The notes under the pieces were generated by a model. The model searched no databases. It worked only from the letters and a program-made list of their open reading frames with translations, and was not told the DNA's origin. Below are positions 51,934 through 63,309 of a stretch of DNA of 64,000 bases, in pieces; the stretch's first letter is position 1, and each line of letters opens with the position of its first letter. Both the position numbers and the translations under genes were made by a program. The DNA is from Rhinatrema bivittatum (lineage: Eukaryota > Chordata > Amphibia > Gymnophiona > Rhinatrematidae), in contig NC_042618.1 of assembly GCF_901001135.1 (NCBI RefSeq), forward strand, positions 302,046,624 through 302,110,623, read 5' to 3'.

Positions 51934-52230
51934 TTACCCTTGGGGGGTCCACAAAAGATGGCCTTCTATGAGAAGGGGACTTCTTCTTGCGTTTTGGGCT
52001 TGGAGAAGATCTGGTAGAGGCCTCTGAAGGGGCATAAGAGCCCGATGGTGCTGCCTTAAGTTGCTGGATTTGAGCTGCTCACTGGCGCTGTGCTTTGGGG
52101 ACATACGGCCGCAGTCCCCGCAACTTGCCTGATCACGATCAGGTCCTAGGCAGAGGTAGCATGACTGATAGCCATCAGTCACTGACATGATTTTGCCACA
52201 GCCGCAGAATTTAAAACCTGGACGAGGCAC
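51934..52230 (-). pseudogene. DIRS gag-like N-terminal zinc-binding part
   Basis: A 98-residue frame starting MPRPGFKFCGCGKIMSV, then YQSCYLCLGPDRDQASCGDCGRM. The C.CG, C..C and C..C pattern with the CLGPDHD-type block is typical of the start of DIRS gag, which may bind nucleic acid. It then runs into a QNARRSPLL block and stops. The frame shifts near 51930 before the next part. Confidence 0.8.
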
Positions 52231-52280
52231 GATAGAATTTAAGCCTTTTCCTGTGGTGATGAAGTCTTTTTCTTTTTTTT

Positions 52281-53199
52281 TTTACCTCACAAACTCAAAA
52301 GTCTGGAAAGACAGAGCTCCGCGTGTGATCAGTCGCGTGGAAAAAAATGGACTGAGGAGCCTCAGGCAAACGCAGGACGACACAAGAGGGAGCACCTAGC
52401 TGAAAGACTTTACTAGACTTAGAGAGCTCCATCATCTAGTGGCATGGAAGACGTACCTGGATAGCATGGCTAATTCAGCTGCTTATCTACGTGAAAACCC
52501 TGGTACCATTGGCTAGAGGAATTTGGGGTAAACACCAGTTAGGTTAGATCAGGAGGTAGGGAAGATTCCAAATGATGACCCGCTGCAGAGGTGTTCTACT
52601 TTATTGCCCTTTTCGTGAAGATTTTTTCTGAGTTTCCAGGAGGACGCTTGTGACCACCTTTCCCGCCTGAAGTGGGAACATCATTAGAGAGCTGCTATGT
52701 ATCTTGCTACTGGATGTTTCCTATGAAAAATCCTATTGAGACAACTAAAGAAGAAAACTAGGAGTAAGATCTAAAATTCTATTCTGAGGACACCCAACTA
52801 AATTCTTCACGATGGGAGAGAGACACTTTGGGGAGACTCTGTAATATATTTTGCTATGAGTATTTTTGGAAGGGGTTTCCCATCTCAGCTAAGGATATTC
52901 TGCCCACCTGGGAACCTTACTTGTCTAAACCATGGAGACTGAGAGGTTCCCTGCCCAATACAGAGAGACACTTGCACAGATACAAATTGTGGAACTGTAT
53001 ATTCCATCCTGTGCCAAGAACTGATGTGAACAGTACCAAATTGCTATTTAAGAACTCTGACCATAAATATTTAATTTTGGATATTCAACTTGAGCCTCTA
53101 GGGCAACTAATCAGGACTCACCCTAGCCATCTCAGGCCCTGGAGGATTTAGTCCTTCCCCCTCATTGGAAAGAAGCCTATCCCAGGGCCCTTGGACTAT
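52281..53199. other. Unassigned segment between DIRS and L2-like LINE
   Basis: It may hold the DIRS 5' leader (a T-rich run at 52271-52282) and other worn sequence. One plus-strand frame (52828-53151) ends with LFKNSDHKYLILDIQL..HPSHLRPWRI. The SDH motif with a trailing RPWR is faintly like the end of a LINE endonuclease, but this is a weak call. Confidence 0.35.
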
Positions 53200-53564
53200 G
53201 TTGGAGTGGGAGAAAGTTAAGAGTGGCCCCCAGACTCATATGTGTCCCTGGCCTCCTGGCCCCTAAACTAGAGATGGATTTACACCCGTCTGACTGCTTG
53301 TATCTCCAGGGAGTATGTCTTTTCTATATGGAACTAATGACCTTGAGCCACCATCCCCTCAAGGTGTAAAAAACTCTACCCCTACAACGCTGGCAACCTA
53401 TAGGGCATTACTCACCAAATACAGAAGCAATATTTCAAAGGTAAAATGCAACTTCTATGCGAGGAAGATTCATGATTATCAATTTAATCCAAAGGTACTA
53501 TTTCTTATATTAAGATCTAACCAAATGAATCAGCCGTTTTGTTAGCTCGGTAAAAAAAAATGCA

Positions 53565-54460
53565 ATGATTTTGCATATTTTTTTAGGGACAAAGTTTTCA
53601 AAATTAATTGATAACATTCCCTTGGTAGCTATGCAGAAGATTTCTCTGTCTACAATTCCCAACCAGATATGGTCTACGTTTGAGAATGTATCTTCCTCTG
53701 AAATTGAGATTTTAATTAGAAAGATGAATCCCGTGGCTCATCCACATAACCCTATTCCAATTAAATCGTTAAAATTAGTAACCAATATCATTGCTAGACC
53801 AATCTCTGATATTATAAATTTATCTTTGTACCAAGAAAAATTTCCAGATAATCTGAAATGTGCTATGATTAGACCACGTCTTAAGAAACTGAATGCAGAT
53901 GTGGCTAATCTTAACAATTTTAGGCCTGTGTCAAGTCTCACCTTTGTAGCTGTTAATGAAAAAAGTGGTACATAAACAACTCTCTGAATATTAGTATAGT
54001 AATAATAATATCTTATATCCTGCACAATTTGGTTTTCGTACATTGTTTAGTACTGAGACCCTACTATTATCACTCACAGTTACAGTCCTTAGAGGGTTGG
54101 AAAGTGGACAATCTTATCTTTTATTTATGCTGGACATTTCGGCGGCTTTTGACACAATTAGTCATGAAATATTAATCTATAGACTAATTGCAATTGGTAT
54201 ATCATATATAACCTTACGCTGGTTCGAATCTTATTTGAAGGATAGATTTTAGAAAGTGAAGACTGGAATATTTGAATCTGAACCAGTGTCACTCTCTACT
54301 GGTGTACCTCAAGGGTCATCTCTATCTGCAACACTCTTTAACATCTATATGTTGCCTTTATGTAAATTGCTGTCAGGTTTAGGACTAACTTATTATATAT
54401 ATGCAGATGATGTCTAAATTGTGCTTCCAATTTCTGGCTCTCTTGATAATTCTCTAAAAT
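53565..54460 (+). pseudogene. L2-like reverse transcriptase, broken
   Basis: The first frame (53565-53975) holds SSEIEILIRKMNPVAHPHNPIPI..IINLSLYQEKFPDNLKCAMIRP and NFRPVSSLTF. The next (54043-54252) has LLFMLDISAAFDTISHEIL (first catalytic aspartate), and after a stop at 54250 there is VPQGSSLSA-like and then YADDV at about 54400-54415. The catalytic YADD is intact, followed by a stop. At least three breaks lie between the blocks. Confidence 0.85.
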
Positions 54461-54461
54461 T

Positions 54462-55230
54462 ATGGGAAATATATATTGCTTCTATCCACAATTACTAGCC
54501 CATACAAACTTATCCTTAAATCAACAGAAAAAGGAAATTTTGTATATTTGCAACAAGCTTGATGATAAGAGGATATTGGATACTAACAATGTGCAGCTTA
54601 GGTATGCTATAGCTAACAAAGTAAGGGATTTAGGGGTTATCTTAGACAGTAAACTCAATTTAAAGAGATTCATTAACAATCTGATCAAAGATGGTTTTTA
54701 AACTTCAAGTTCTAAAGAAATTGAAAACATACTTATACCCCAATGATTTCAGAACAGTTTTACAAGCTTTGATATTCTCAAAAGTGGACTATTGTAACAC
54801 TCTGCTCGTGGGCCTTCCAATAGCTACTATCAGGCCCCTCCAACTGCTCCAAAATGCAGCGGCAAGAATTTTAACCAGTACTAAGAAATATGATCATATT
54901 ATACCCATCTTGAAAGACTTGCATTGGCTACCGATTAAGTACAGAATCCAATTTAAAGTTTAATCTCTGATCCACAAAACGCTATTTAATGAAAATGTTG
55001 AAAAGCTCACTGCAGCACTTCATTTTCATACACCGCAATGGAATTTGCATTCTGCTAATATAGGTTTACTCTCAATACCACCTCCCAGATTAGCACATTT
55101 AAATAGTGTAAGAGAGAGAGCTCTTGCCTTAGCAGGTCCTAAATTATGGAACTCCCTACCATCTGATATACGGCTTGAGTGTAATTTTCAGACATATAAG
55201 AAGAAACTAAAAACCTGGTTATTTCAGTAG
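54462..55230 (+). pseudogene. L2-like LINE C-terminal region
   Basis: Three frames: LSLNQQKKEILYICNK and VRDLGVILDSKLNLKRFI (54462-54701); LKKLKTYLYPNDFRTVLQAL, VDYCNTLLVGLP and LLQNAAARILTSTKK..ILKDLHWLPIKYRIQF (54691-54963); and RERALALAGPKLWNSLPSDI (55045-55230). This is the standard thumb/connection order and the LQNAAAR..LHWLP and WNSLP tail of L2-type LINEs. It is interrupted by stops and frameshifts at 54700 and 54963. Confidence 0.9.
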
Positions 55231-55509
55231 GCATTTAGCTGAGCACATATGAAATCCCGATCTCTCCCCTGGACATATTTTTGTCCCTGCCTAATCTAAT
55301 GTCTTTTTTACTTTTATTACCTTTTAATTTGATTAGTTTTTTATTGTATTGATATGTATTTTAGGTACTAATTGATGATGTATTATATTTTAATTGATGT
55401 ATTTTAACCAATTCTGCTATTTTTTAGTATTTAAATTATGTGAACCGGTATGATGCCCTATGAATATCGATATATAAAAATAAATAAATAAATAAATAAA
55501 CAAATCCCC

Positions 55510-55700
55510 TTGCAATGTGCTCCCCCAACCAAATCTGTTTGCATCTGTGTTCAATACCACATACTAAGGGGCTTCCAGATTGACTCCTCTCTGTAAATTG
55601 AGCCTCACAGCCACCATTCTAGACTCTTCCTAGCTTGCCTTGTCATTGTCATCACTTTGTCTTAATCCTGGCTTTGCGGTGACCATCTTGACAAGTTCCT
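55510..55700. other. Short unassigned segment
   Basis: Unique-looking sequence between the L2 tail and the next CR1 copy. No feature seen. Confidence 0.3.
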
Positions 55701-55914
55701 CTGCAGAGGAAAAGAGTAGGACAAATGAAGTGATCAAATTTGCAGATGACACAAAATTATGCAGAGTAGTTAATCTCAAGCGGATTATGATAAATTGCAG
55801 GAGGACCTTGTGAGACTGGAAGATTGGGCTTTCCAAATGTCAGATAAAATTTAATGTGGACAAGTGCAAGGTGATGCATATAGGGAAAAATAACCCTTGC
55901 TGTAGTTACACAAT

Positions 55915-56637
55915 CGGGCTGATTCAGTATGGTGCGCTCGGCTGAGCGCATCGTTAGCCCCCGTTTGGCTGCGCGTTTTCGGCACGCTATTTTAAACCCC
56001 TTATACAGTAAGGGGTATAGCACGTAAAAAAAAAAGGCACGGCCAACCCCCCCCCCCAAAACTAATAGCGCCCGCAACATGCAAATGCATGTTGAATGGC
56101 CTATTAGTTATGCCCGCGTGATACAGAAAGTAAATGTGCAGCGAAGACGCACATTTTACTTTCAGAAATTAGACGCCTGCCCAAAGGCAGGCGTTAATTT
56201 CAGCCAGCACCGGGAAAGTGTACAGAAAAGCAGAAAAACCTCTTTTTCTGTACACCCTCTGACTTAATATCATAGCGATATTAAGTCGGAGGCCCTAAAA
56301 ATAAAAAAAATTAAAAATCTGCCCATGGCCTGTGGGTTGGAAGATGGATGCTCAATTTTGCCGGCGTCCGTTTTCCGAACCCCTGACTGTTCAGTGGGTT
56401 CGAGAACCGACACCGGTAAAATTGAGCGTCGGCTGTCAAACACCACTGACAGCCGCCGCTTCTGTCAATAAGAAGGTGCTAGGGATGTGCTAGTGTCCCT
56501 AGCGCCTCCTTATTACCATGGGCCCTCATTTAAATACTCGATCGCGCGCCCAGGAGAGTGGCCTGGGCGCGTGTTGGGAGAGTGAGCACTCCCTTCGGAG
56601 TGGCCGGATCTCCCGTGGTTTTTACTGTATCGGCCCG
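55915..56637. mobile_element. MITE with cgggctgattcagta termini
   Basis: The left end cgggctgattcagta and right end tactgtatcggcccg are imperfect inverted repeats. The CR1 reading 'gttacacaat|gttagg' is interrupted, with aat present on both sides (55912-55914 and 56638-56640), giving a TSD of 2 to 3 bases. The interior is CpG-rich with no coding region and contains hairpins such as ttaagtcggagg and ctgacttaat. A Harbinger-like origin is possible but not shown. Confidence 0.75.
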
Positions 56638-56937
56638 AATGTTAGGCTTTATCTTAGGAGTTACCACCCAGGAAAGAGATCTAGGTCGTCATATGGATAA
56701 TACATTGAAATCGTTGGCTCAATGTGCTGAGGTGATCAAAAAATCAAACAGAATGTTAAGAATTATTAGGAAGGGAATGACAAATAAAAAGGAGGATTTC
56801 ACAATGCAAATCTGGTTGCCACATCTCAAAAAGGATATAGCTGCACTGAGGAAAGTGCAGAGAAAGGTGACCAAAATGATAAGGGGCATGGAACGGCTCC
56901 CCTATGAGGAAAGGCTAAAGAGTTAGGGCTGTTCAGC

Positions 56938-57129
56938 ATGGAGAAGAGACGACTGAGGGGAGATATGATAGAGGTCTACAAAATCATGAAAAGACTTGGA
57001 CAGGTTAATGTAAATTGGTTATTTACTCTCTCAGATAATAAAAGGATTAGGGGGCACTCCATGAAGTTAGCAAGTAGCTCATTTAAAAACAAATTGAAGA
57101 AAATTCTTTTTCACTCAGCACATAGTTAG
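56938..57129 (+). pseudogene. CR1-like ORF2 C-terminal piece
   Basis: A 63-residue frame with RGDMIEVYKIMKRLGQVNVNW, RIRGHSMKLASSSFKN, then stop. It is the same tail seen in the other CR1 copies, shorter at the end because of a TAG after HSAHS. Confidence 0.8.
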
Positions 57130-57392
57130 CACTGGAATTCATTCCCAGAGGATGTGGATATGGCAGTTAGTTTAACTGGGTCTAAAAAGGTTTGGACAGT
57201 TCTTAGAGGGAAAATCCATAAACTGCTATTAATTAATAAGCAATAGTAGCTTAAGATCTATTTAATGTTTGGATACATGCCACATACTTGTGACTTGGAT
57301 TGGCCCCTGTTGGAAACAGGATGCTGGGCTTGATGGACTCTTGGTCTGACCCAGTATGGCATTATCTTATGTTCTTATGTTCACTTCTATGG

Positions 57393-58560
57393 CTGCTGCC
57401 ATTTAACCTAAGAGCTGCAGATACTGGGTGGTTCATGGTAGTTCTGTGGCTGTATCCCTCTTGCCTGATCTTGTAGTTTTTGATCCTCTTGTTTGTCAGG
57501 AAAACTTTTTCTGTTTCAAATTGAGCTCCAAGATAGATTCAACCTCTGTGAGGGCTCTAGCTGACTCTTGTTCCTGTTGACCACCCATCCCAATTTCTCC
57601 ACAATTTGTATGACCTTGTTTGTCACTTGGAACCCTTCTTTCCAATGAGTCAACTCTTTAATCAGCCCTTATGCTTTGACTGTGCAAATGTGCAGCTATT
57701 GACTGTGAAGGTGCTGGGAGCCATGGCTAATCTGAAATGCAATGATAATGTCTTCCCAAATTGAAAAGCAATATGCAAAGCATAGGTAGCGCTGATGGTG
57801 ACTTATATTGGGATGTGGATGTACACCTTTGTAGGTCAAGGGTCTTAGATACTCTTCTTATTGCTATTATTGCTGTCCTCAAAGCCTACTTATAGAAGTG
57901 TGGAACCGTCAGCAATTGGTTCAATAACCCTTTCAGATCCAGAGCCGGTTGAAAAAGTACCTTGTTTTTTTGGAACTATGAACTAGATTGAATATCTTCC
58001 TTTCTCTTCTTCTCCTGTTCTGGTGTAGGTACTACTGCTTGCAGATAAAGTAACCTGTCTACTATTGCCTGTACCAAACCTCCTTTTTGTGTAATGTGCA
58101 TGTAAGGGGATAGAAAGGCGACTCTTATTGGCAATTTTAACTCCAAGCCATAATCCCACCAAATTGATTTCTAGGATCCACTGGTCCCTAGTAATGCAAA
58201 TCTACTCTTTGGAAAACTGCTGTAAGTGCACTCCTATTAGTGGGACCCAGTGAGATCCATGGGGACCCTGTTCACCATTACTGTGTCCTATGCTTGTGAC
58301 TAGCTTTTAGATTATTTGATAAAAGACAAGGTCACAGATAATCTGTTAATGTTGAGCATTTCCTTACTTTTTGGGTCTTTGTTTTTTTGCAGATTTGGGC
58401 TCTTTGGATATTGCAGTTCTGCAAATATGGAACCAGGTGGGCTACCCTTATTTCCAGTTTCTACAAGGCTTACTTGACAGCTCTGAATTTAAAATTCCTA
58501 CTGCATGGGTAGCTCGGGCCTAGGATCTTGTGCTTCTTATGTGATGTCAGACACTGTTAG
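57393..58560 (-). mobile_element. DIRS-like retrotransposon copy 3, RT remnant
   Basis: On the minus strand, worn frames carry IYLGAQFETEKVFLTNKRI (57470-57540), a degraded HIPI..LCFAYCFSIW..AMAPSTFT palm region (57700-57840), and FIVPKKQGTF (57955-57985). The order matches the DIRS RT of copy 2. All frames are broken. The right end fades at about 58560. Confidence 0.65.
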
Positions 58561-59690
58561 ATTTAATCTGTGAACTGCAGGCACACTGCAGTTTAGTAGT
58601 GTATGAGCTTATGTCTTAGACATGTCTCTGGCATAGGGCTAACCATAGTGGTATGACAGATATGGACTGATTGTCCCTATGGTCCCATCCCACTACTTAG
58701 GGACAGGCCTGTTTGCATCTTATCTGTGATCACAAGGCTAAGTCATTATTCTGGTATGAGGATGCTCTCTGCTATGCACCAGAGCTAGCCCCTTAGGAGA
58801 ACAGGACAACAATGGGGCAGCAGTTTCTGGAAGGCAAACCACAAAAACAATGGTAATAGATAGACCGATTGCAGAGCCTTACACCCAAAAGATGGGTAAA
58901 ATAGACACTTTTGCAATACTTACATGCAAAAAAATAACCTCTATTTCTTCGGCAGATCTTACTTCCTCCACTTGATGGTATTCTCCTGGACCTTGTAAGG
59001 GACCATACGGCATCTTTAGGATTGTCTGGCTTAATGTCAGCATGGAGGCCAAACCTGACATTATACTGTGGGAGATCCATCAGTGCAAGAATTACTACTT
59101 TTGTTGGCACGTACTATAAGCATTTCCTGATTTGTTCAAACACCTGAAGTGACTTTTAAACACTCCAAAGAGTGCTTCATGACAAAGCAAAATGGACCTT
59201 TGTGCCTCATTGTACCCCTCCTTTCTGGATTGGTTTAAGTGAGCTGCAGGAGTAAGAAGCTAGGGCCACTATGGCCAATATCCTGTGTCACTTGTACAGA
59301 AAGAAAATGATTAATGAGGTGTCAGTATGAAGTAGTAGGTCGCTTACAAAAAGGCTGAATTAGGGATAGAGGTTATGCTGGGTGTAAGGTTGCCACCAGG
59401 GCTCCAGATTTTCAGAAGAGATTTGAGCAGCCCATGTGTTTCCCCGATTGCCTGCATGAACACACATCTTCACTTACCTAAGAAAGGCAGCTACAAGCCC
59501 CTATAGGTAGTGGAGTCCAAAGTGACAGGAGATCAGGTTGATCCTGAAAATGTAAGGATCAGGTGGCTACCCTATCAGGGGTGTTGGTGTCTAATGAGAA
59601 GAGACCTGGGATGCAAATGTGTAGCAGCCAGTATACAGATATGTGGATTCATGGAAGGAAAATGCTAAAAGAAAGGTGAGAAAAAAATTA
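58561..59690. other. Unassigned sequence
   Basis: The minus-strand frames at 58793-59110 and 58879-59061 share two phases of a sequence with NVRFGLHADIKPDNPKDAVW in one phase. I recognise no family. It may belong to a further worn element. Nothing else is visible here. Confidence 0.35.
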
Positions 59691-59694
59691 CTTA

Positions 59695-60565
59695 CCAAAG
59701 CGACACAAAAGCCCCCCAGCCGCCCTGAAGTGGCTCAAAGCCCTCTAGAAATGACATAATAAACCCCTAACCCCCAGCTCCCCCATCATCACTCAATACC
59801 CCCCACTCCCAGCCCCCTGACATCACTCAACTGACCCCAGTCCCCCTAAACTGACACAATAATCACCCCCCCTCCAAAGTGACTCAAACTCCGCCAGCTT
59901 CCCTGGCCCCCCTGGCATCACTCAGTAACCCCCCAAAAGTTACAGCACCCCCCACCACCCCCAGCACCCTCCCCATCCCCTTCAGAACCTCCTACCTTAA
60001 AATGGATCCCACATCGGGGATGGGTGTACCCTCTCACACATTCCAGTTGGCACCATTTTCCAAAATGGTGCTGACCTGACCTTGTCCAAGCCATGTGACT
60101 GGGGTAAGGTCCAGGGACTGGACCCAAGTCACCAACACGGGATACTTTTTAAGGTAGGGGGTTCTGGAGGGGGGCAAGGTGGGGGGGAAGGTGCTGGTAG
60201 ATGGTGGGGGTGCTGTACTTTTTGGGGGAGGAGGGATGGGTGGGTATTGAGTGATGCTGGAGGGGGGGGGGGCCAAAAAGTGGGGGTATGTTTGAATGAT
60301 GTCGGAGAGCCAGGGGGGCTTAGTTGTGTCACTTTGAGGGGGCTGGGGGTGGTGGGGGGGGGGGGGGGACCATGATATTGGGGGAGCCGGGGTTGTGGGG
60401 GTTATTATGTCACTTTGAAAGGCTGAGGGGGGTGGGGTGTGAGTGACATCAGGTGGGGCTGGGGGATATTGAGTGAGGCCAGAGGGCTGGGTGGGGGTTA
60501 TTGTGTCACTTCAAGAGGGCTGGGGTGGGGGGTTTGAGTCACTTCGTGGAGGCCGACTGCTGCTG
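59695..60565. mobile_element. G-rich foldback element with minisatellite arms
   Basis: The C-rich left arm (59695-60000) is mirrored by the G-rich right arm (60120-60565), with a short palindrome (ggcaccattttccaaaatggtgct, 60049-60072) in the middle. The arms consist of variable units of about 55 bases on the plan 'gggttattgtgtcactttgagggggctgggggtggggg'. G runs of 10 to 16 are present. The open frames are composition artefacts. No TSD is readable. Confidence 0.75.
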
Positions 60566-62450
60566 CCACCATCATGTGCATATTTTAAACATTTTTTTCT
60601 ATTTTGGGGGAGTCAGGGCACCTCAACTGGTGAGCCCGGGTTGAAACAGGGGTCAGCACTGAACCCCACTCAACCTCCCTGTTTGGCCACATTTTAAAAC
60701 ATTTTTTGGCTGCTTTAAATGTGCAGCGGGAGCCTCAGGACTCTTGTTAGGGTCCTGGGCCTCCTGCTACATATCTTAGTGCAAATCACATGCAAAGAAG
60801 GTCATTATAATAGGGGAAGGTATCAGGGTGGGGAAATGCAAAATATCACGTATATCATGTGATTATATGTGATATAAAGTGCCTTGGCGCTCTAATGTGG
60901 CTTGATGAATGACCCTGTTTGTTTGCATGTCACATAGTACCTGCTAAAGGTGGGCTGTGACATTCTACCAAGTATAGACAGTGGTCTGGAAATGACCTCA
61001 GTAGCATTCCAAGCCAAGGTATGGATTAAGACGTACTTGTCAGAGAATCCAGATCATCCCCTCATACAAGGCTAGGATAGCCTCTGAGCCTGTGTCGGTA
61101 CTGCCTTACCACCTCTGGCTGGTAAGCTCCATCAAGGGAGTGCAAAGGCAGTACAGATGTTGCACTTGCTGCCTGTGCCCTTTTCTTGGTGGTGGAGGTT
61201 GTTAGACCCTCACCATCTTGTGGGTCACCGGTTTCCCTCTCTCCTGGTTCCTGAACAGCCTACCAGCCTTCAGCTATAGTAGTAAAAGGAAAATGTAGCG
61301 TTTTATATGTAGAAATGCAGAGAAGGAGTGGCTTATGAACTATTAGGCCAATACTATGTGTGTTAAATAATGCACATGTTAATGATATTCATGTTAACCT
61401 CCAAAAATCTTTTACTTACATCTCTGGAGGAATAGGTAAAAATCCTACATTAATACCTGTGGTTAACTTAATTAAGCTTACCGGACATTATTGAATAGGT
61501 CCATTAATGTCTAAAGTGATTATATAAATTTTGATTTGTCTGAGCATGTCTTTTGATTTGTTACTAATCTTTTGGTTTCTAAGTTTTACTTTGTACTTTG
61601 CTTTTGGTTTAGTATTTTCTTATCTTGTCTCTATTTTGATTTTGGAAATTGTGATTGTGGTGGCAATGCCTTGTTTAACGAGTTTGAATAGGTCCGTGTT
61701 CATTTTAGATTGGAATTTGATAGTCATTTTATATGTGAGTTTTACCTTTTTGTATATTTCTTTCATAATGATATTTAATATGCATAACTCTATGATTTTG
61801 TTTTCACTGTACATCACCTTGAGTAACATGGAAATAGGATTCTTAAATCAAATAAATAAGTACAAATTGTATGCTCTGTGGAACAGGAATTGTCTCTAAC
61901 GTGCATCGAGTAGCACTTTAGAAAAGATAATAATAGTAGTAGGAGAGGAAGGGGGGAGGTGAGAGGAAAGGGAACTGATATGAAATGGCACTGGGTGCAC
62001 TAGCAGATATGAAGTGAGGTCCTGGTACAACCTGAAAATAAGACTCTGTTTTTCTGCTCTTCTTTCCTTAGGAGGACATGTGCCTGTTTCCTCACTTCCT
62101 CATTCAGTAATGTGAGAATCTCCTAGTTTTACAGAACTTAGTAAAACCTGCTGCTGCTGCTAAATGTATGGTGCAGGTTGCTTTACTTTAAGGTTTTAAA
62201 AATCCATGGTGGTGCTGTGGATTAAGCAGAACATTAAGGTAACCACTGGATGGTGACGTTAAAAGAATTTAGCAGGCGCTATATATAGTATGAGATTGGA
62301 GGTCGGAGGCACTCAGTATTCGGTAACAGGGAAACTCCTGAAATAATTTCACATACCCACATTTGTTTTTTACATGATGCTTATGCTTTACTTTTAAAAT
62401 ACAAAATGGAAACGTATATTTTGCTTGCTCAGCATATAACTGTTAGCTGG
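60566..62450. other. Unassigned, mostly unique sequence
   Basis: It starts moderately GC-rich and becomes AT-rich after 61300. A plus-strand frame of 122 residues (61531-61899) is rich in L, I, F and S, as expected of T-rich DNA, and I regard it as chance. No mobile element recognised. Confidence 0.4.
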
Positions 62451-62795
62451 AAATTCACGCAGATGAAAACATCTATCTGGATAACTTAACTGGGATATTC
62501 ATTGGCATGAGCATATCTGGCTAACTTTAAGACAGCCCTACGGCGCAACCAGAGTTAGCCGCAAGTTAAGCGGCTAACTCAGAATATCACGTAACTTATG
62601 CAGCTAATTCCACTCCTTCCAGAAATACCTTCTGCCCGCCCCCGAGTTATGCAGCTAAATTCTAGCTGAGTAACTTGTTATACAGCTATAATTTAGCTAC
62701 ATATGAGTTCTAATATTTCTGCTTTAACCATTTAGACGGATGCATTTTCAGTTATCTGTCTAAATGGCTTTTGAATATCGACCTCACCAATTTTT
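62451..62795. mobile_element. TTATCTGGCTAA-type MITE, copy 3
   Basis: Contains ctatctggataacttaa, gcatatctggctaacttt, gagttagccgcaagttaag and ttagctgagtaactt. It ends gtctaaatggcttttgaatatcgacc, the inverse of the start of copy 1 (tccaaattcaaaagcatttagcc). The left end is not clearly set. Confidence 0.65.
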
Positions 62796-63156
62796 AGAGT
62801 ATTCAGATGGCAGCTAACATTAGAGTAACCTTTTTCATTCTCATTTATATTTCTCTCCTAAGCAGATATTAATAGTAAAAGTCTCTCAAAGCCACCCTAG
62901 CCACTTCTGCCACTGTCTGTAAATTGGGGATGTTGCTCTGCTCATCAGAGTCTGACACATGGTGAAATGATGACTTCTAGCAAATCACAATGCTTGATTT
63001 TTTCTCAAGTGTTTTTTTTTTAAATGTATTATAATATATAGTTTTAAATACAGATTCAAATAGCACAATGTAATATTAGGAAATAACTGAAATAGAGAAG
63101 CAACTTTATTTCCAGAAATGTAACATAAAAAAGGGACTATTTGTTAATGACATCAC
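62796..63156. other. AT-rich unassigned sequence
   Basis: No feature seen. A T run lies at 63012-63020. Confidence 0.35.
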
Positions 63157-63309
63157 AACAGAACATGTGAACAAATACTGAATAGGGAGAGTATTTTCTG
63201 TTTAACACCTGGAACCGAGCAAAATTAAGGGCTGTTGTTTTAATCAGTTCCAGATGTTAACAAACAGAGAATATTCTCCCTATTCAGTATTCTTTGACAT
63301 GTTCTGTTG
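63157..63309. repeat. Long imperfect hairpin, ~60-bp arms
   Basis: The left arm (63157-63215) and right arm (63246-63309) are complementary with a few mismatches and a loop of about 30 bases. The arms include ctgaatagggaga.tattctctgttt and its inverse. It has the size and shape of a MITE, and if transcribed it could fold like a microRNA precursor. Confidence 0.75.

Larger units (their letters stand above)
47396..52280 (-). mobile_element. DIRS-like retrotransposon copy 2, nearly whole gag and RT
   Basis: Minus-strand element. In coding order it has a gag-like region (52260-50110), the reverse transcriptase (50104-49681 and 48140-47446) and the start of RNase H (47587-47400). The RT is cut by a 1.54-kb hAT foldback at 48141-49680. 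The tyrosine recombinase end was lost or never copied. Frames are broken in gag and at the RT junction. Confidence 0.88.
53200..55503 (+). mobile_element. L2-like LINE copy 2
   Basis: Plus-strand LINE from the linker (53315-53545) through RT to the C-terminal tail, ending in cgatatataaaaataaataaa at about 55503. Stops and frameshifts break every frame. The tail matches the other L2-like 3' ends in the window (21486, 24831, 28172, 29345). Confidence 0.85.
55701..57392 (+). mobile_element. CR1-like LINE 3' half with an internal MITE
   Basis: Plus-strand CR1 from just before FADD (atcaaatttgcagatgacac) through the connection region to the octamer tail (ttatgttcttatgttc). A 723-bp MITE lies in it at 55915-56637. 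The C-terminal frame at 56938-57129 and the QERDLGRHMDNTLKSLAQC block (56672-56730) belong here. The tail frame is broken before WNS. Confidence 0.85.

Noticed and set aside
59879..60375. Pairs of sense and antisense open frames
   Set aside because: C-rich and G-rich arms of the foldback element; no protein features.
61531..61899. 122-residue hydrophobic open frame resembling a membrane protein
   Set aside because: T-rich DNA codes for L, F and I by composition; no family features.
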